From contig NZ_JAAGKO020000015.1 in NCBI RefSeq assembly GCF_027947535.2, positions 62,001 through 126,000 of the forward strand: 64,000 nt of DNA. Direction: 5' to 3'. The stretch is from Streptantibioticus silvisoli (GTDB lineage: Bacteria; Actinomycetota; Actinomycetes; Streptomycetales; Streptomycetaceae). The notes under the pieces are model-generated. The model was not told the origin of the DNA. It searched no databases and saw only the letters and a list, made by a program, of their open reading frames with translations. Both the position numbers and the translations under genes were made by a program. Of this stretch, positions 1 to 7,778 are shown piece by piece (the first letter of the stretch is position 1; each line of letters opens with the position of its first letter).

Positions 1-1
1 G

Positions 2-52
2 GGCGACCGCACCCTGATCGAACGCCTGCTGGCCTGGCCGTCACTGGACTGA
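2..52 (+). CDS. C-terminal end of an unidentified protein (partial)
   Basis: An open frame enters from the left edge and ends with TGA at 50-52, coding GDRTLIERLLAWPSLD. Base composition and codon use look like a real gene end, and repeat-like DNA begins straight after the stop. Only sixteen residues are visible, so no function can be given. It could also be a chance frame. Confidence 0.35.
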   Translation, partial: GDRTLIERLLAWPSLD

Positions 53-990
53 GCGTCCGCAGGCGGTCGCGAGCGACGTCCGCGAGTGCCGGGGCGCACG
101 GCTGTCTGTCCCAAGCCGCCTCGACCCGACCGCCACGAACCACGTCGACGAGCCCAAGGCCCGACCCGTGCGGCGGTGATGGGCCGTGCGTCGCCGAGCG
201 CGCGTGGATGGCCATGGGTCGTTCGCCCGACGCCGCTCAGCCGCGCACTTCCTGCTGTGCACTGCCTGTGGTGCGCGGCCCTACCTCGGCCCGCGTGGCC
301 AAACCCACCCCGGCCTGCCCCGCCCGGCTCGGGCCAGCAGCCCCGCCGATGGAACTGGTCTGCCGGGCCCCGGTCCGTCCGGCGGTGATCCGTCGTGCGC
401 TGCCGAGCCCGCGCGAACAGTCCGACGGCGCACAGCACAGCCGTGCACCGGTCTGTCGCGCGCAGCCTCGCACGGCCTGCCCGGCCCCGACCCGTCCGGC
501 GGCGATCATCGTGCACTGCTGAGCCCGCACGGTCGTCATGCGTCGATTCGCCCGACGCCGCTCAGTCGCGCACCCCCCTGCTGCGCTCAGCCCCGTCCCG
601 CCTTGAACCGCGCTGCCCAGCGCCGGTCCATCCGCACGGAACCCGCCTGCGCTGGCCCGCCCGCACGGAACCCGCCAGTTCCGACCCACTCCGCCGAACC
701 CGCTTGCGGCAATTCACCCTGCGGCGAGCCCGCCGGGCCGATTCGTCCTGCCGCCACTCCGCCCCGTGCCGAACCCGCTCGCACCAGCCCACCCTGTGCC
801 GAGCCCACCTGCCTGATTCACCCTGCGCCAATTCACCCTCCGCCGGAACCTGCCTCCGCCGGAACCTGCCTGCACCGGTCTGCCTGCGCGGTCCGCCTGC
901 GCCGGAACCTGTCTGCGCCGGTCCGACCGGGAGCGGTCCAGCTGCCGCCGGTCCGCCCTGCGTCGGCCCGATGGCGTTGAGCCCGCCGCG
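53..990. repeat. Degenerate repeat-rich region without a convincing gene
   Basis: Open frames run through this stretch on both strands, but their products are Arg/Pro/Ala-rich and match no family I recognise. The DNA is built from diverged repeats. A block beginning GTCCGGCGGTGATC near 375 recurs near 495 as GTCCGGCGGCGATC, each followed by a similar stretch ending GAGCCCGC. GCCCGACGCCGCTCAG occurs near 224 and again near 547. Short units such as GCCGGAACCTG recur between about 840 and 920. I read it as decayed tandem repeats rather than coding sequence. Confidence 0.5.
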
Positions 991-1779
991 TCAACTCCCG
1001 CTGCGCGCAGGCCAGGCCGGACCCGCGGGCGGTTCATCCCCGGTGGCGGTGTCACGAGGGTCCCGCGTCGGTCCGGCGAACGCGTGGGCGCCGATCCAGA
1101 TGCCGGTGACGGAACTGACGTACCGGGCGCCGCACGCGTCGCCGGGAACGACGAGTTGGCAGCCGCCGGATTCGAGCGAGCGCCCGTCCAACGTCGCGGC
1201 CAGCAGGATGGGGGCGTTGCCGAACTCGGGGTCGGTCTCCGCCCAGGCCACCACCGCCTGATGACAGTCGCGACCGGTGACGGCGACGAGCAGGCGCGAC
1301 CGCTCCTTGCGCCGTGCGGTTCGGACGCCGGGGCAGAACGTGGTGAGCACGTCCCGCAGCAGCGGCCCGGTGAACACGTGGTGCTGCGCGCCGCTGGTCA
1401 GGCAGGAGAACGTCACCTCGGCCCGGTGGCTCGGCCATCGCGCGAGTTCGCCCACCCGGAGGGTGACCGTGCGCATCGCCTCTCCGTGGACGCGGAACTC
1501 GGCCGCCGGCGGCACGGAGGGTGTAGGCCGTGGCGCGGAAAGGGACGGCGGCGTTGATTCGGAGGACGCCGGTCGCGGCGCAGCGACCGGCAGCGGCGAT
1601 GCAGCGGCTGCCGGCTGTGACGCTGCGCCCGACCGAGGTGGGACGGCGACCGATGGTGATGCGGTGGCTGGCGGCCGGGGCGTTGCGGTTGCCCAGGACG
1701 AGGCGGTTGCTGCCGGGGGCGGCGTGGCGGTTGCCGAGGATGACCCGAAGGGTGAACTGGTGGGGCTGGAGCGGTTCAT
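991..1779 (-). CDS. Molybdopterin-binding oxidoreductase-like domain protein
   Basis: This 262-aa protein has a low-complexity Ala/Thr/Pro/Ser-rich N-terminal half and a C-terminal half that resembles the oxidoreductase molybdopterin-binding (sulfite oxidase type) domain. Family-like segments are TFSCLTSGAQHH, FTGPLLRDVL, VAVTGRDCHQAVVAWAE, ILLAATLDG and CGARYVSSVTGIWIG. The cysteine in TFSC is the likely position of a molybdenum ligand, by family analogy. The ATG at 1779 has a GGGAAGG ribosome-binding site about ten bases upstream, so it is preferred over longer in-frame starts. No twin-arginine or membrane segment is visible. The domain is shorter than in true sulfite oxidases, so whether it binds cofactor is uncertain. 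It stands alone, with repeat DNA beyond its 3' end. Confidence 0.7.
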   Translation of the reverse strand: MNRSSPTSSPFGSSSATATPPPAATASSWATATPRPPATASPSVAVPPRSGAASQPAAAASPLPVAAPRPASSESTPPSLSAPRPTPSVPPAAEFRVHGEAMRTVTLRVGELARWPSHRAEVTFSCLTSGAQHHVFTGPLLRDVLTTFCPGVRTARRKERSRLLVAVTGRDCHQAVVAWAETDPEFGNAPILLAATLDGRSLESGGCQLVVPGDACGARYVSSVTGIWIGAHAFAGPTRDPRDTATGDEPPAGPAWPARSGS

Positions 1780-2254
1780 CGGCGTGACCTTCCCGCAGTA
1801 CGCATCCGGCTGAGGGTTGTCCTTCAGGGAGATTCCCCCGGTGCTGCGGCCCAACCGGTCCTGCGGAGCCCGAGCGCCGGATTTTGTCGCGTCTGCGTAG
1901 GCGGTGGTCGACCACGTTCCGCAGATGCGGTTCCGGCGCCGGAACCGGTCACGGGCAGGGGCGGGTGATCTTCGCGTGGTGTTCGCGTGTGCAGGGCGGG
2001 GTGGACTGAGGCGTCACCCCGGGTGCCGGGTCCGTGGCGGATCGCCGTTCATCCGGTGCTCCGGGCGTGGGGAATCGGCACGTCCCCCGGCTCCGCTGCT
2101 GCACGGCGCATCCGCTCGGGCGGCCTGACCCGTGCCGACCTGGCCGTCGAGGATGCCAACCTCCACGCCCGCGCCCGCGCGCTCCACGTACGTCTCGCCT
2201 ACGCCTCCCACGCTCGCCGTCCCGACGCCCTGGGCGGGCGGGAGCGCTCGGGGG
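1780..2254. other. Intergenic stretch with no supported gene
   Basis: About 475 bases between two leftward genes. Several overlapping Arg/Pro-rich frames exist but none has family resemblance or a good ribosome-binding site. The part next to 1779 should carry the promoter of the molybdopterin-domain gene; I cannot place it. Confidence 0.4.
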
Positions 2255-2479
2255 TCAGCTCGTTTCGCCGGGCCATACCTCGGGGCCGCCGCCGTGCCAG
2301 ACGAACAGGTCGCCCGTCAGGTCGATGGCGTCGGGATCGAGGCCGGTGCGGCGGCAGAACTCCAGCACGTCGGCCGGTCCGTGCGCGAGGCCGAGGATCT
2401 CGCGGCCGACGCGTACGCGCCGGCCGCCGCCCGGAGTGGGCGGTTCTATCACCACGCGGAGTTGTTCGGCGGCGTCCAT
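2255..2479 (-). CDS. Small protein of unknown function, 74 aa
   Basis: A compact acidic protein starting MDAAEQLRVVIEPPT and ending FVWHGGGPEVWPGETS. It contains RVGREILGLAHGPADVLEF followed by a DPDAIDLTGD segment. The evenly mixed composition is unlike the Arg/Pro-rich chance frames around it, which argues for a real gene. The ATG at 2479 is chosen because the upstream extension is low quality and a GGGGAC stretch precedes this start. I do not recognise a named domain; it resembles short orphan proteins of streptomycetes. An unusual inverted repeat lies about 110 bases upstream and may control it. Confidence 0.55.
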   Translation of the reverse strand: MDAAEQLRVVIEPPTPGGGRRVRVGREILGLAHGPADVLEFCRRTGLDPDAIDLTGDLFVWHGGGPEVWPGETS

Positions 2480-2585
2480 GTCCCCAGCCTGCCGTCCCGT
2501 GCGCCCGCGCGCCATGGGAGCCGGGGTGCCGGTGTGGATTCCCGGGCCGCACGGGGCGGGGGAGAGGTGTTTGTGGTGGGGAAAC

Positions 2586-2659
2586 CGTTGACTGGTTGTT
2601 GACTTCGACAACGATGTGGTTCGGTGGAGAACGTTGACTCCAGCAACGACCAGTCAACG
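2586..2659. repeat. GTTGAC-rich inverted repeat cluster, candidate operator
   Basis: CGTTGACTGGTTGTTG at 2586-2601 is matched in inverted orientation by CAACGACCAGTCAACG at 2644-2659, with one mismatch in 16. Between them lie two smaller inverted pairs, GTTGT/ACAAC around 2597-2614 and CGTTG/CAACG around 2632-2648. The block is less GC-rich than its surroundings. It sits upstream of the leftward 74-aa gene, which suggests a regulator-binding or promoter region; this is inference. Confidence 0.55.
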
Positions 2660-3878
2660 ATTTGCTGGGGGGAGGTTGCGCTTCGGGGCGGTTCAGCCCG
2701 GTGCCTGGTCTTGATCCTGTTCCTCGTGCCAGGCGGTCGCCGAGGAACGGCCCGCGGGGTTTTGTGCCTCGTGGGCCCAGTTCAGTGATCGGCCGCTTCC
2801 GGCTTTCCGCAGCCGCCTCGTCCAGGTCAGGGGCGGCTCGACCGACCACTCTGCCCCCGATCAGCGGGAGTTGCCTTCAGGGGCAAGGCGGGCGGCTTGG
2901 TGCGTCGGTCTCCGATGGATCTGGTCCCGTACCGACGCCATGGCTTGGCCGTAAGTTCGCCGTGGTCGTGCGGGTGGAGACCGCCGGTCCGGGCCACGTC
3001 TGCGGCCGGGTGAAGCGGAACTCCGGACCGTGCTGGCACAGCCGACTGCTCTGGGGCATGGGGCCGTGGCGGCTTCGGTAACCACGTCACGCGGTCGGCG
3101 CGGATGAACCACCCGACCGTCAGATTCTGCGGGATCCAGGCCGGCCGGCTGACGTTGTATCCGGCATCGGTCGCGGCCATGACGTCCAGGCTCCGGGCTG
3201 CTCCTCACCCTCTGCGTTGAACGGCGGTGACGCGGAGGGGTCGTCTGCGGGGCCGAGGTGGTTGAGCCTGATCGGCGGGTACCTGATCGACGCGGTTCAG
3301 GGCCGTGTCGGCACGCTGCGACGACCGGAGCCACGCGGTAGGCCGTGGCCGAGCCGGACCTTGCTCAGCCTCGTTCGCTCTCCGTGAGAGCCTTACGCCT
3401 CCGCGCCGCGACCCCGCCGCGACCAGGATGCGACTGCTGGGCGCCGCCCACGCTGCCTGCCCGGCCGCCTCGCCCGCGCCGAGTCCGTCGAGTACGGGCG
3501 GACAGGGCGGCCGGGAGGGTCATCTATCTCTATGTCGATTCAAAGGGTGGAACCGACGAAGAGCTCCTGGCCGACCGCCTCGGCATGGTGGCCCACTCGT
3601 GCCCTTCGCCGCCGATTCGCTCCGAGGACCTGCCGGGCTACGCGCACTCATCTGCGACCACGTGCGCGACCACCCCCATGTCATGCCGCTCACCTGGGGA
3701 AACGCCTCGACCGCGAGCACGCCCCGACGAGGAGACCGCCGTTCACCGCCGTAGGGCCCACGCCCGCGACTCCGGTGCCGACCGCGTCAGCGATCCGCCG
3801 GGTGGCCGCCGTCGCCGCACCCCTGGAGGCAGTGGAGGCGAAGGCCTCGCCGGTGCGGGGGAGTTGAGCCTGGCGGGG
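2660..3878. pseudogene. Gene-poor stretch with probable coding remnants
   Basis: No intact gene is convincing. Two patches look like former coding sequence. On the plus strand around 3520-3730, frame-shifted segments read IYLYVDSKGGTDEELLADRL and then, in another frame, PLVPFAADSLRGPAGLRALI continuing to HVMPL. On the minus strand near 3180 a short frame begins MAATDAGYNVSRPAWIPQNL and soon becomes low quality. Neither patch can be assigned to a family. I infer a decayed gene or genes; the alternative is chance protein-like sequence. Confidence 0.3.
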
Positions 3879-4517
3879 TCAGCCTTGCGCCGTCGTGGCG
3901 TCCTCGGTGCCGAACGATCGCAGTACGCAGGCCACCAGTCGCCGGGACGCCTGGCGGGCCGCGCCGGGGTCGGCGGGGGTCAGGGTGATCACGCCCGCGT
4001 TGGCCTTGAGGAGTACGAGCAGGTCGGCGTAGTGGAAGTCGGTGCTCAACCCGCCGGTGTGGTGGGCCCGTTCGGTCAGGGTGGTGAACGCGCGCTCGAA
4101 GGAGCCGCGTTCGGCCGGGAAGCGGTCGCCGTCGAGGAACGTGGACAGCAGGGCCGGCGCCAGGCCCCGGTCGTCCGCCTGGCGTTCGCAGAGCCCTTCC
4201 ACGGTGGTGCGGAACGCGTGCCCCGCGTCGGGGTCCTCCAGTGCCGCCGTCACCGCCGCGACGCAGGCGGTCACCCGTCCGGCGATCACCTCGGTGAGCA
4301 GGTCCTCGGGCGTCGCGAAGTGCCGGAAGGCGGTGGCCAGTCCGACGCCCGCCCGGCGCGCGATCTCCGCCATCGGCACGGCGGTGCCCTCCGCCGCGAA
4401 GACGGCCCGGGCGATTCCCACGATCCGCCCGCGGTTCACCGCCGCGTCGGCGCGCAACCGCCGTGGCGGCTCGACGGGAGGCGGGCCGTCGGCGGCGGAA
4501 GGCGTCAGGTGGTGCAT
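3879..4517 (-). CDS. TetR/AcrR-family transcriptional regulator
   Basis: This 212-aa protein carries an N-terminal TetR helix-turn-helix at about residues 28-75: RIVGIARAVFAAEG, then VPMAEIARRAGVGLATAFRH, then FATPEDLLTEV. The C-terminal ligand-binding part is helical and not assignable to a ligand. The ATG at 4517 is the only reasonable start before the helix-turn-helix. An inverted repeat immediately upstream (4531-4555) is a likely autoregulatory operator. The gene is transcribed away from aroH and its nearest neighbours are non-coding, so the target genes are not evident. The repeat CAAGCGG/CCGCTTG suggests classical TetR self-repression. Confidence 0.88.
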   Translation of the reverse strand: MHHLTPSAADGPPPVEPPRRLRADAAVNRGRIVGIARAVFAAEGTAVPMAEIARRAGVGLATAFRHFATPEDLLTEVIAGRVTACVAAVTAALEDPDAGHAFRTTVEGLCERQADDRGLAPALLSTFLDGDRFPAERGSFERAFTTLTERAHHTGGLSTDFHYADLLVLLKANAGVITLTPADPGAARQASRRLVACVLRSFGTEDATTAQG

Positions 4518-4530
4518 GCGTCGAGGCTAA

Positions 4531-4555
4531 CAAGCGGACCGGCCTCCACCGCTTG
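4531..4555. promoter_or_regulatory. Inverted repeat, candidate TetR operator
   Basis: CAAGCGG at 4531-4537 and CCGCTTG at 4549-4555 form a perfect 7-bp inverted repeat with 11 bases between. It lies 14 bases upstream of the tetR start codon, where a repressor would block its own promoter. Confidence 0.55.
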
Positions 4556-5029
4556 ACGCCGCCGATCACCTTTGCGCAGGCGGGAGTTGGTGCCCGGTGG
4601 TAGGGGAAGGAGGACCGCGCCCACCCTGCCGACGACGGTCGCCGCCCGGACGGCGCCTCGGAAGGTCGGCTCCGGCGCCGCAGACCGACGTCGCCGGGGC
4701 CGTGCCGGGGCCGTGCCGGAGCCATGGCGGACGGTGCCGACCTCATGCGCCGGAGCCGGGCCGGGGCTTCCGGGCCGATGCCCGGAACCTCGACGTCGAC
4801 GGGTCGATGATCACCGGGGTCGCGTACAGCGTGCCTGCGTGCCTGCGTGCCTGCGTGCCTGCGTGCCTGCGTGCCGGCGGACCGATCACCCGCGCGAGCG
4901 TGAGGTCGGTCACCAGGAAGCACCCGCTCACCGCCGCCACCGGCCGTGCGGCTGCCGGGGCGCCCGGGGCGGGGAGGGGCGAAAGCGTCTCATTCTCCGA
5001 ACGTGCCGGTAAGGCGTCCGTGTGACCCG
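4556..5029. other. Intergenic stretch upstream of aroH
   Basis: About 470 bases containing no supported gene. The overlapping frames in it are Arg/Pro/Gly-rich. It contains an 8-bp tandem repeat (annotated separately) and ends at the aroH promoter. Confidence 0.45.
4831..4878. repeat. 8-bp tandem repeat (GTGCCTGC)n
   Basis: Five perfect copies of GTGCCTGC start at 4831, 4839, 4847, 4855 and 4863, followed by one variant copy GTGCCGGC at 4871. It lies in non-coding DNA about 165 bases upstream of aroH. A period of eight would shift frame if translated, consistent with non-coding status. Copy number is likely to vary by replication slippage. Confidence 0.95.
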
Positions 5030-5035
5030 TAGGGT
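5030..5035 (+). promoter_or_regulatory. -10 element of aroH, probable leaderless start
   Basis: TAGGGT at 5030-5035 ends six bases before the GTG start of aroH. That spacing puts the transcription start at or next to the start codon, as in many leaderless streptomycete genes. No clear -35 is visible and no ribosome-binding site precedes the GTG. Confidence 0.5.
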
Positions 5036-5041
5036 GGGGTC

Positions 5042-6391
5042 GTGACCGTGAACGCTGAAACCGTTGCCGGGGGAAACACCTGGCGTGACCTGCCCGCGGC
5101 GCAGCAGCCCGAGTGGCCCGACTCGCAGGCTCTGCGTGACGTCGTCGCGGAGCTGGAGTCGTATCCGCCGCTGGTGTTCGCCGGGGAGTGCGACCAGTTG
5201 CGGGCCAGGATGGCCTCGGTGGCGCGCGGTGAGGCATTCCTGCTCCAGGGCGGCGACTGCGCGGAGGCGTTCGACGCGGTCTCCGCCGACCAGATCCGCA
5301 ACAAGCTGAAGACCCTGCTCCAGATGGGCGCGGTCCTCACGTACGCGGCGTCGGTGCCGGTGGTCAAGGTCGGCCGGATCGCCGGCCAGTACTCCAAGCC
5401 GCGCTCGAAGCCCACCGAGACCCGCGACGGTGTGACGCTGCCCACCTACCGGGGCGACAGCGTCAACGGTTTCGAGTTCACCCCCGAGGCCCGCCGCCCG
5501 GACCCGGAGCGGCTCAAGCGGATGTACCACGCGTCGTCCGCCACGCTGAACCTGGTGCGTGCCTTCACCACCGGCGGGTACGCCGACCTGCGGCAGGTGC
5601 ACGCCTGGAACCAGGATTTCGTGAAGTCCTCGCCGTCCGGTCAGCGCTATGAGGCGCTGGCCCGCGAGATCGACAGCGCGCTGAACTTCATGGAGGCCTG
5701 CGGAACCGACCCGGCCGAGTTCCGCACGGTGGAGTTCTTCTCCTCCCACGAGGCGCTCGTGCTGGACTACGAGTCGTCGCTGACCCGGGTCGACTCGCGC
5801 ACCGGGCAGCTGTACGACGTCTCCGGCCACATGGTGTGGATCGGCGAGCGCACCCGCCAACTGGACGGCGCGCACGTGGAGTTCGCGTCGCGTATCCGCA
5901 ACCCCATCGGGGTCAAGCTCGGCCCGACGACCACCGCGGAGGACGCGCTCACGCTGATCGAGCGGCTGGACCCGGACCGTGAGGCCGGCCGTCTGACGTT
6001 CATCACGCGCATGGGCGCGGACCGGGTCCGCGACCACCTGCCCGAGCTGGTGGAGAAGGTCACCGCCTCCGGGGCCCAGGTGGCGTGGGTCTGCGACCCG
6101 ATGCACGGCAACACCTTCGAGGCGGCCTCCGGCCACAAGACGCGGCGCTTCGACGACGTGCTGGACGAGGTCAAGGGCTTCTTCGAGGTCCACAAGGCCA
6201 TCGGCACGCATCCCGGCGGCATCCACGTCGAGCTGACCGGTGACGACGTCACCGAGTGCGTCGGCGGCGGTGACGAGATCTTCGTCGACGACCTGCACCA
6301 GCGTTACGAGACCGCCTGCGACCCGCGGCTCAACCGCAGCCAGTCGCTGGACCTGGCGTTCCTGGTGGCGGAGATGTACCGGGAGCAGTAG
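5042..6391 (+). CDS. aroH: 3-deoxy-7-phosphoheptulonate synthase, class II (DAHP synthase)
   Basis: This 449-aa enzyme condenses phosphoenolpyruvate and erythrose-4-phosphate, the first step of the shikimate pathway to aromatic amino acids. Class II hallmarks are present along the protein: LLQGGDCAEAF near residue 70, KVGRIAGQYSKPRS near 110, GVTLPTYRGD, FFSSHEALVLDYE, GHMVWIGERTRQLDGAHVEF, NPIGVKLGP, WVCDPMHGNT and GIHVELTGDDVTECVGG. The length matches the plant-like/actinobacterial class. The start is GTG with a -10 box close upstream. It stands alone and is followed by a strong terminator. Allosteric control by aromatic amino acids is usual in the family but cannot be judged here. Confidence 0.97.
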   Translation: MTVNAETVAGGNTWRDLPAAQQPEWPDSQALRDVVAELESYPPLVFAGECDQLRARMASVARGEAFLLQGGDCAEAFDAVSADQIRNKLKTLLQMGAVLTYAASVPVVKVGRIAGQYSKPRSKPTETRDGVTLPTYRGDSVNGFEFTPEARRPDPERLKRMYHASSATLNLVRAFTTGGYADLRQVHAWNQDFVKSSPSGQRYEALAREIDSALNFMEACGTDPAEFRTVEFFSSHEALVLDYESSLTRVDSRTGQLYDVSGHMVWIGERTRQLDGAHVEFASRIRNPIGVKLGPTTTAEDALTLIERLDPDREAGRLTFITRMGADRVRDHLPELVEKVTASGAQVAWVCDPMHGNTFEAASGHKTRRFDDVLDEVKGFFEVHKAIGTHPGGIHVELTGDDVTECVGGGDEIFVDDLHQRYETACDPRLNRSQSLDLAFLVAEMYREQ

Positions 6392-6458
6392 GCGCACCCG
6401 TCGCACGGCCCGGCCCGGCTGCCCGGCCCAGTACGGCACCGCACAGCTGCGGCACAGC

Positions 6459-6504
6459 GCGGGAAGGGGCGGGGATCACATCGATCCCCGCCCCTTCCCG
6501 CTTT
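6459..6504 (+). terminator. Intrinsic terminator after aroH
   Basis: GCGGGAAGGGGCGGGGAT at 6459-6476 pairs perfectly with 6484-6501 across a 7-base loop, an 18-bp stem followed by TTT. It ends the aroH transcript before the iron-regulated gene. Confidence 0.9.
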
Positions 6505-6525
6505 CGGTATTCCCGTTGGCGTGGG

Positions 6526-6561
6526 TAAGGTAAGGCAAGCCTCATGAAGGTAAGCCTTGCC
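6526..6561 (+). promoter_or_regulatory. Iron box(es) of DmdR/IdeR type upstream of bfd
   Basis: TAAGGTAAGGCAAGCCTCA at 6526-6544 matches about 13 of 19 positions of the streptomycete iron-box consensus (TTAGGTTAGGCTCACCTAA). A second partial match, AAGGTAAGCCTTGCC, follows at 6547-6561. The two are related in inverted orientation (GGCAAG and CTTGCC). The site lies about 50 bases upstream of the bfd GTG, so an iron-loaded repressor would shut off bfd. That the two boxes act together is inference. Confidence 0.75.
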
Positions 6562-6596
6562 AACCTGATCGGCCACCCGCCGAGGGGAGAACCCGC

Positions 6597-6932
6597 GTGT
6601 ACGTCTGTTCCTGCTTCGGTATCACCGAGGCGCAGGTGATGCGGCACGCGGACGACGGCCGGCGCACGCCGCGGGCCATCGCCGGCGCCTGCCGGGCCGG
6701 CACGGACTGCGGCGGCTGCGTCAAGCGCATCCAGGCCCTGCTCGGCCGCGCCGCCACCCCCGTGCCCGCCACGGCGCCCGTGCCCGCCACGGCCCCCGTG
6801 TCTGCTGCGGCTCCCGTGCCCGCCACGGCCCTCGCGTCCGCAGCCACCCCGGTGCCCGTCACCGCCCCGGCCGCCGTCCCCTGCCCGGTGCACGCGGCAC
6901 CCGCGGAGCCGGACGTCGCCCGCGCCGCCTGA
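6597..6932 (+). CDS. bfd: Bacterioferritin-associated ferredoxin-like [2Fe-2S] protein with repetitive tail
   Basis: The first 50 residues form a BFD-like [2Fe-2S] domain with four cysteine ligands C4, C6, C38 and C41 (MYVCSCFGIT, then DCGGC). Bfd proteins hand electrons to bacterioferritin to release stored iron. The GTG at 6597 follows a GGGGAGA ribosome-binding site and an iron box, consistent with expression under iron starvation. Bacterioferritin itself lies just beyond on the opposite strand. The remaining 60 residues are a low-complexity Ala/Pro/Val/Thr tail made of PVPAT-like repeats, encoded by an 18-bp degenerate repeat. Such a tail is not part of ordinary Bfd proteins (usually 60-85 aa). 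Confidence 0.88.
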   Translation: MYVCSCFGITEAQVMRHADDGRRTPRAIAGACRAGTDCGGCVKRIQALLGRAATPVPATAPVPATAPVSAAAPVPATALASAATPVPVTAPAAVPCPVHAAPAEPDVARAA

Positions 6933-7074
6933 CCCGTCGCGCAGCTGTCGCGAACCCGCCGCGAACCCGTCGCGGGACCACCCCGCCGGCAGAGCGCCAC
7001 CACGGCGCCACCGCGGCGTCACCACCGGCGTCAGCGGTCGTACCGGCGTCGTGCCGCCGCCGTGGCGTCGCAGG

Positions 7075-7560
7075 TCAGTCCTCGGTGCCGGGCTGTTCGA
7101 TGATCTGGGCGATGTACAGCGGCTCACCCAGGCGCGCGACCAGGTCGAGCTGCGTCTCCAGGTAGTCGATGTGGTGCTCCTCGTCGGCGAGGATGGCCTC
7201 GAAGATGTTGGCCGACGTGACGTCGTTCTTCGCCCGCATCACGTCGATCCCGCGCCGCAGCCGGTCGATCGCCTCGACCTCCACCTGCTTGTCGGCCTCG
7301 AACATCTCTGTCACCGTCTGGCCGACCCGCACGTGGAAGAGCCGCTGGTAGTTCGGCAGGCCCTCCAGGAACAGGATGCGGTCGGTGATCAGCTCCGCGT
7401 GCCGCATCTCGTCGAAGGACTCGGAGCGGGTGTATTTCGCCAGCTTCGTCCAGCCGAAGTTCTCCTGCATCTTCGCGTGCAGGAAGTACTGGTTGATCGC
7501 GGTGAGTTCCGCCGTCAGCTGCTCGTTGAGGAACTCGATGACCTCGGGGTCGCCCTGCAT
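7075..7560 (-). CDS. bfr: Bacterioferritin
   Basis: This 161-aa four-helix-bundle ferritin stores iron in a 24-mer. All ferroxidase ligands are in the expected register: E18, E51, H54, E94, E127 and H130. Met52, the haem ligand between subunits, is also present, so this is a haem-binding bacterioferritin. The ATG at 7560 follows GGAAGG. In-frame sequence upstream is Arg/Pro-rich and is not part of the protein. The gene converges on bfd, separated by 142 bases. The pair forms a store-and-release iron module. No iron box is seen in front of bfr. Confidence 0.97.
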   Translation of the reverse strand: MQGDPEVIEFLNEQLTAELTAINQYFLHAKMQENFGWTKLAKYTRSESFDEMRHAELITDRILFLEGLPNYQRLFHVRVGQTVTEMFEADKQVEVEAIDRLRRGIDVMRAKNDVTSANIFEAILADEEHHIDYLETQLDLVARLGEPLYIAQIIEQPGTED

Positions 7561-7778
7561 GCGCCGCGTCCTTCCGTGGGGGCCGGGGCGGACCCGCGGG
7601 ACCGGCGGCGGGCTTGCGACACCGGGATCCCACGGACACGCCCTTCTCGCTGGGCGCGTCCTCGCACCCACGGTGAGGCCTATCCAGTAAGTACGCGTTC
7701 ACGCCATGTGCCCCGCGTTGTTCCATCGGGCGGCGGGCCCGCGCGGAACCATCCGGACCGGTCTGTCACCATAGGGGC
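7561..7778. other. Divergent promoter region of bfr and the sulfite-oxidase-like gene
   Basis: A 218-base region between two divergent starts. A CACCAT element at 7767-7772 lies six bases before the ATG at 7779, suggesting a leaderless transcript rightward. No clear bfr promoter could be placed. Confidence 0.35.

Noticed and set aside
186-980. 264-codon gene at the left edge
   Set aside because: The translation is repetitive Pro/Arg/Ala without a start signal, and competing frames on both strands are equally open.
4572-5025. Plus-strand genes upstream of aroH
   Set aside because: Two frames of 142-146 codons overlap each other and include the 8-bp repeat; they have no ribosome-binding site and no family resemblance.
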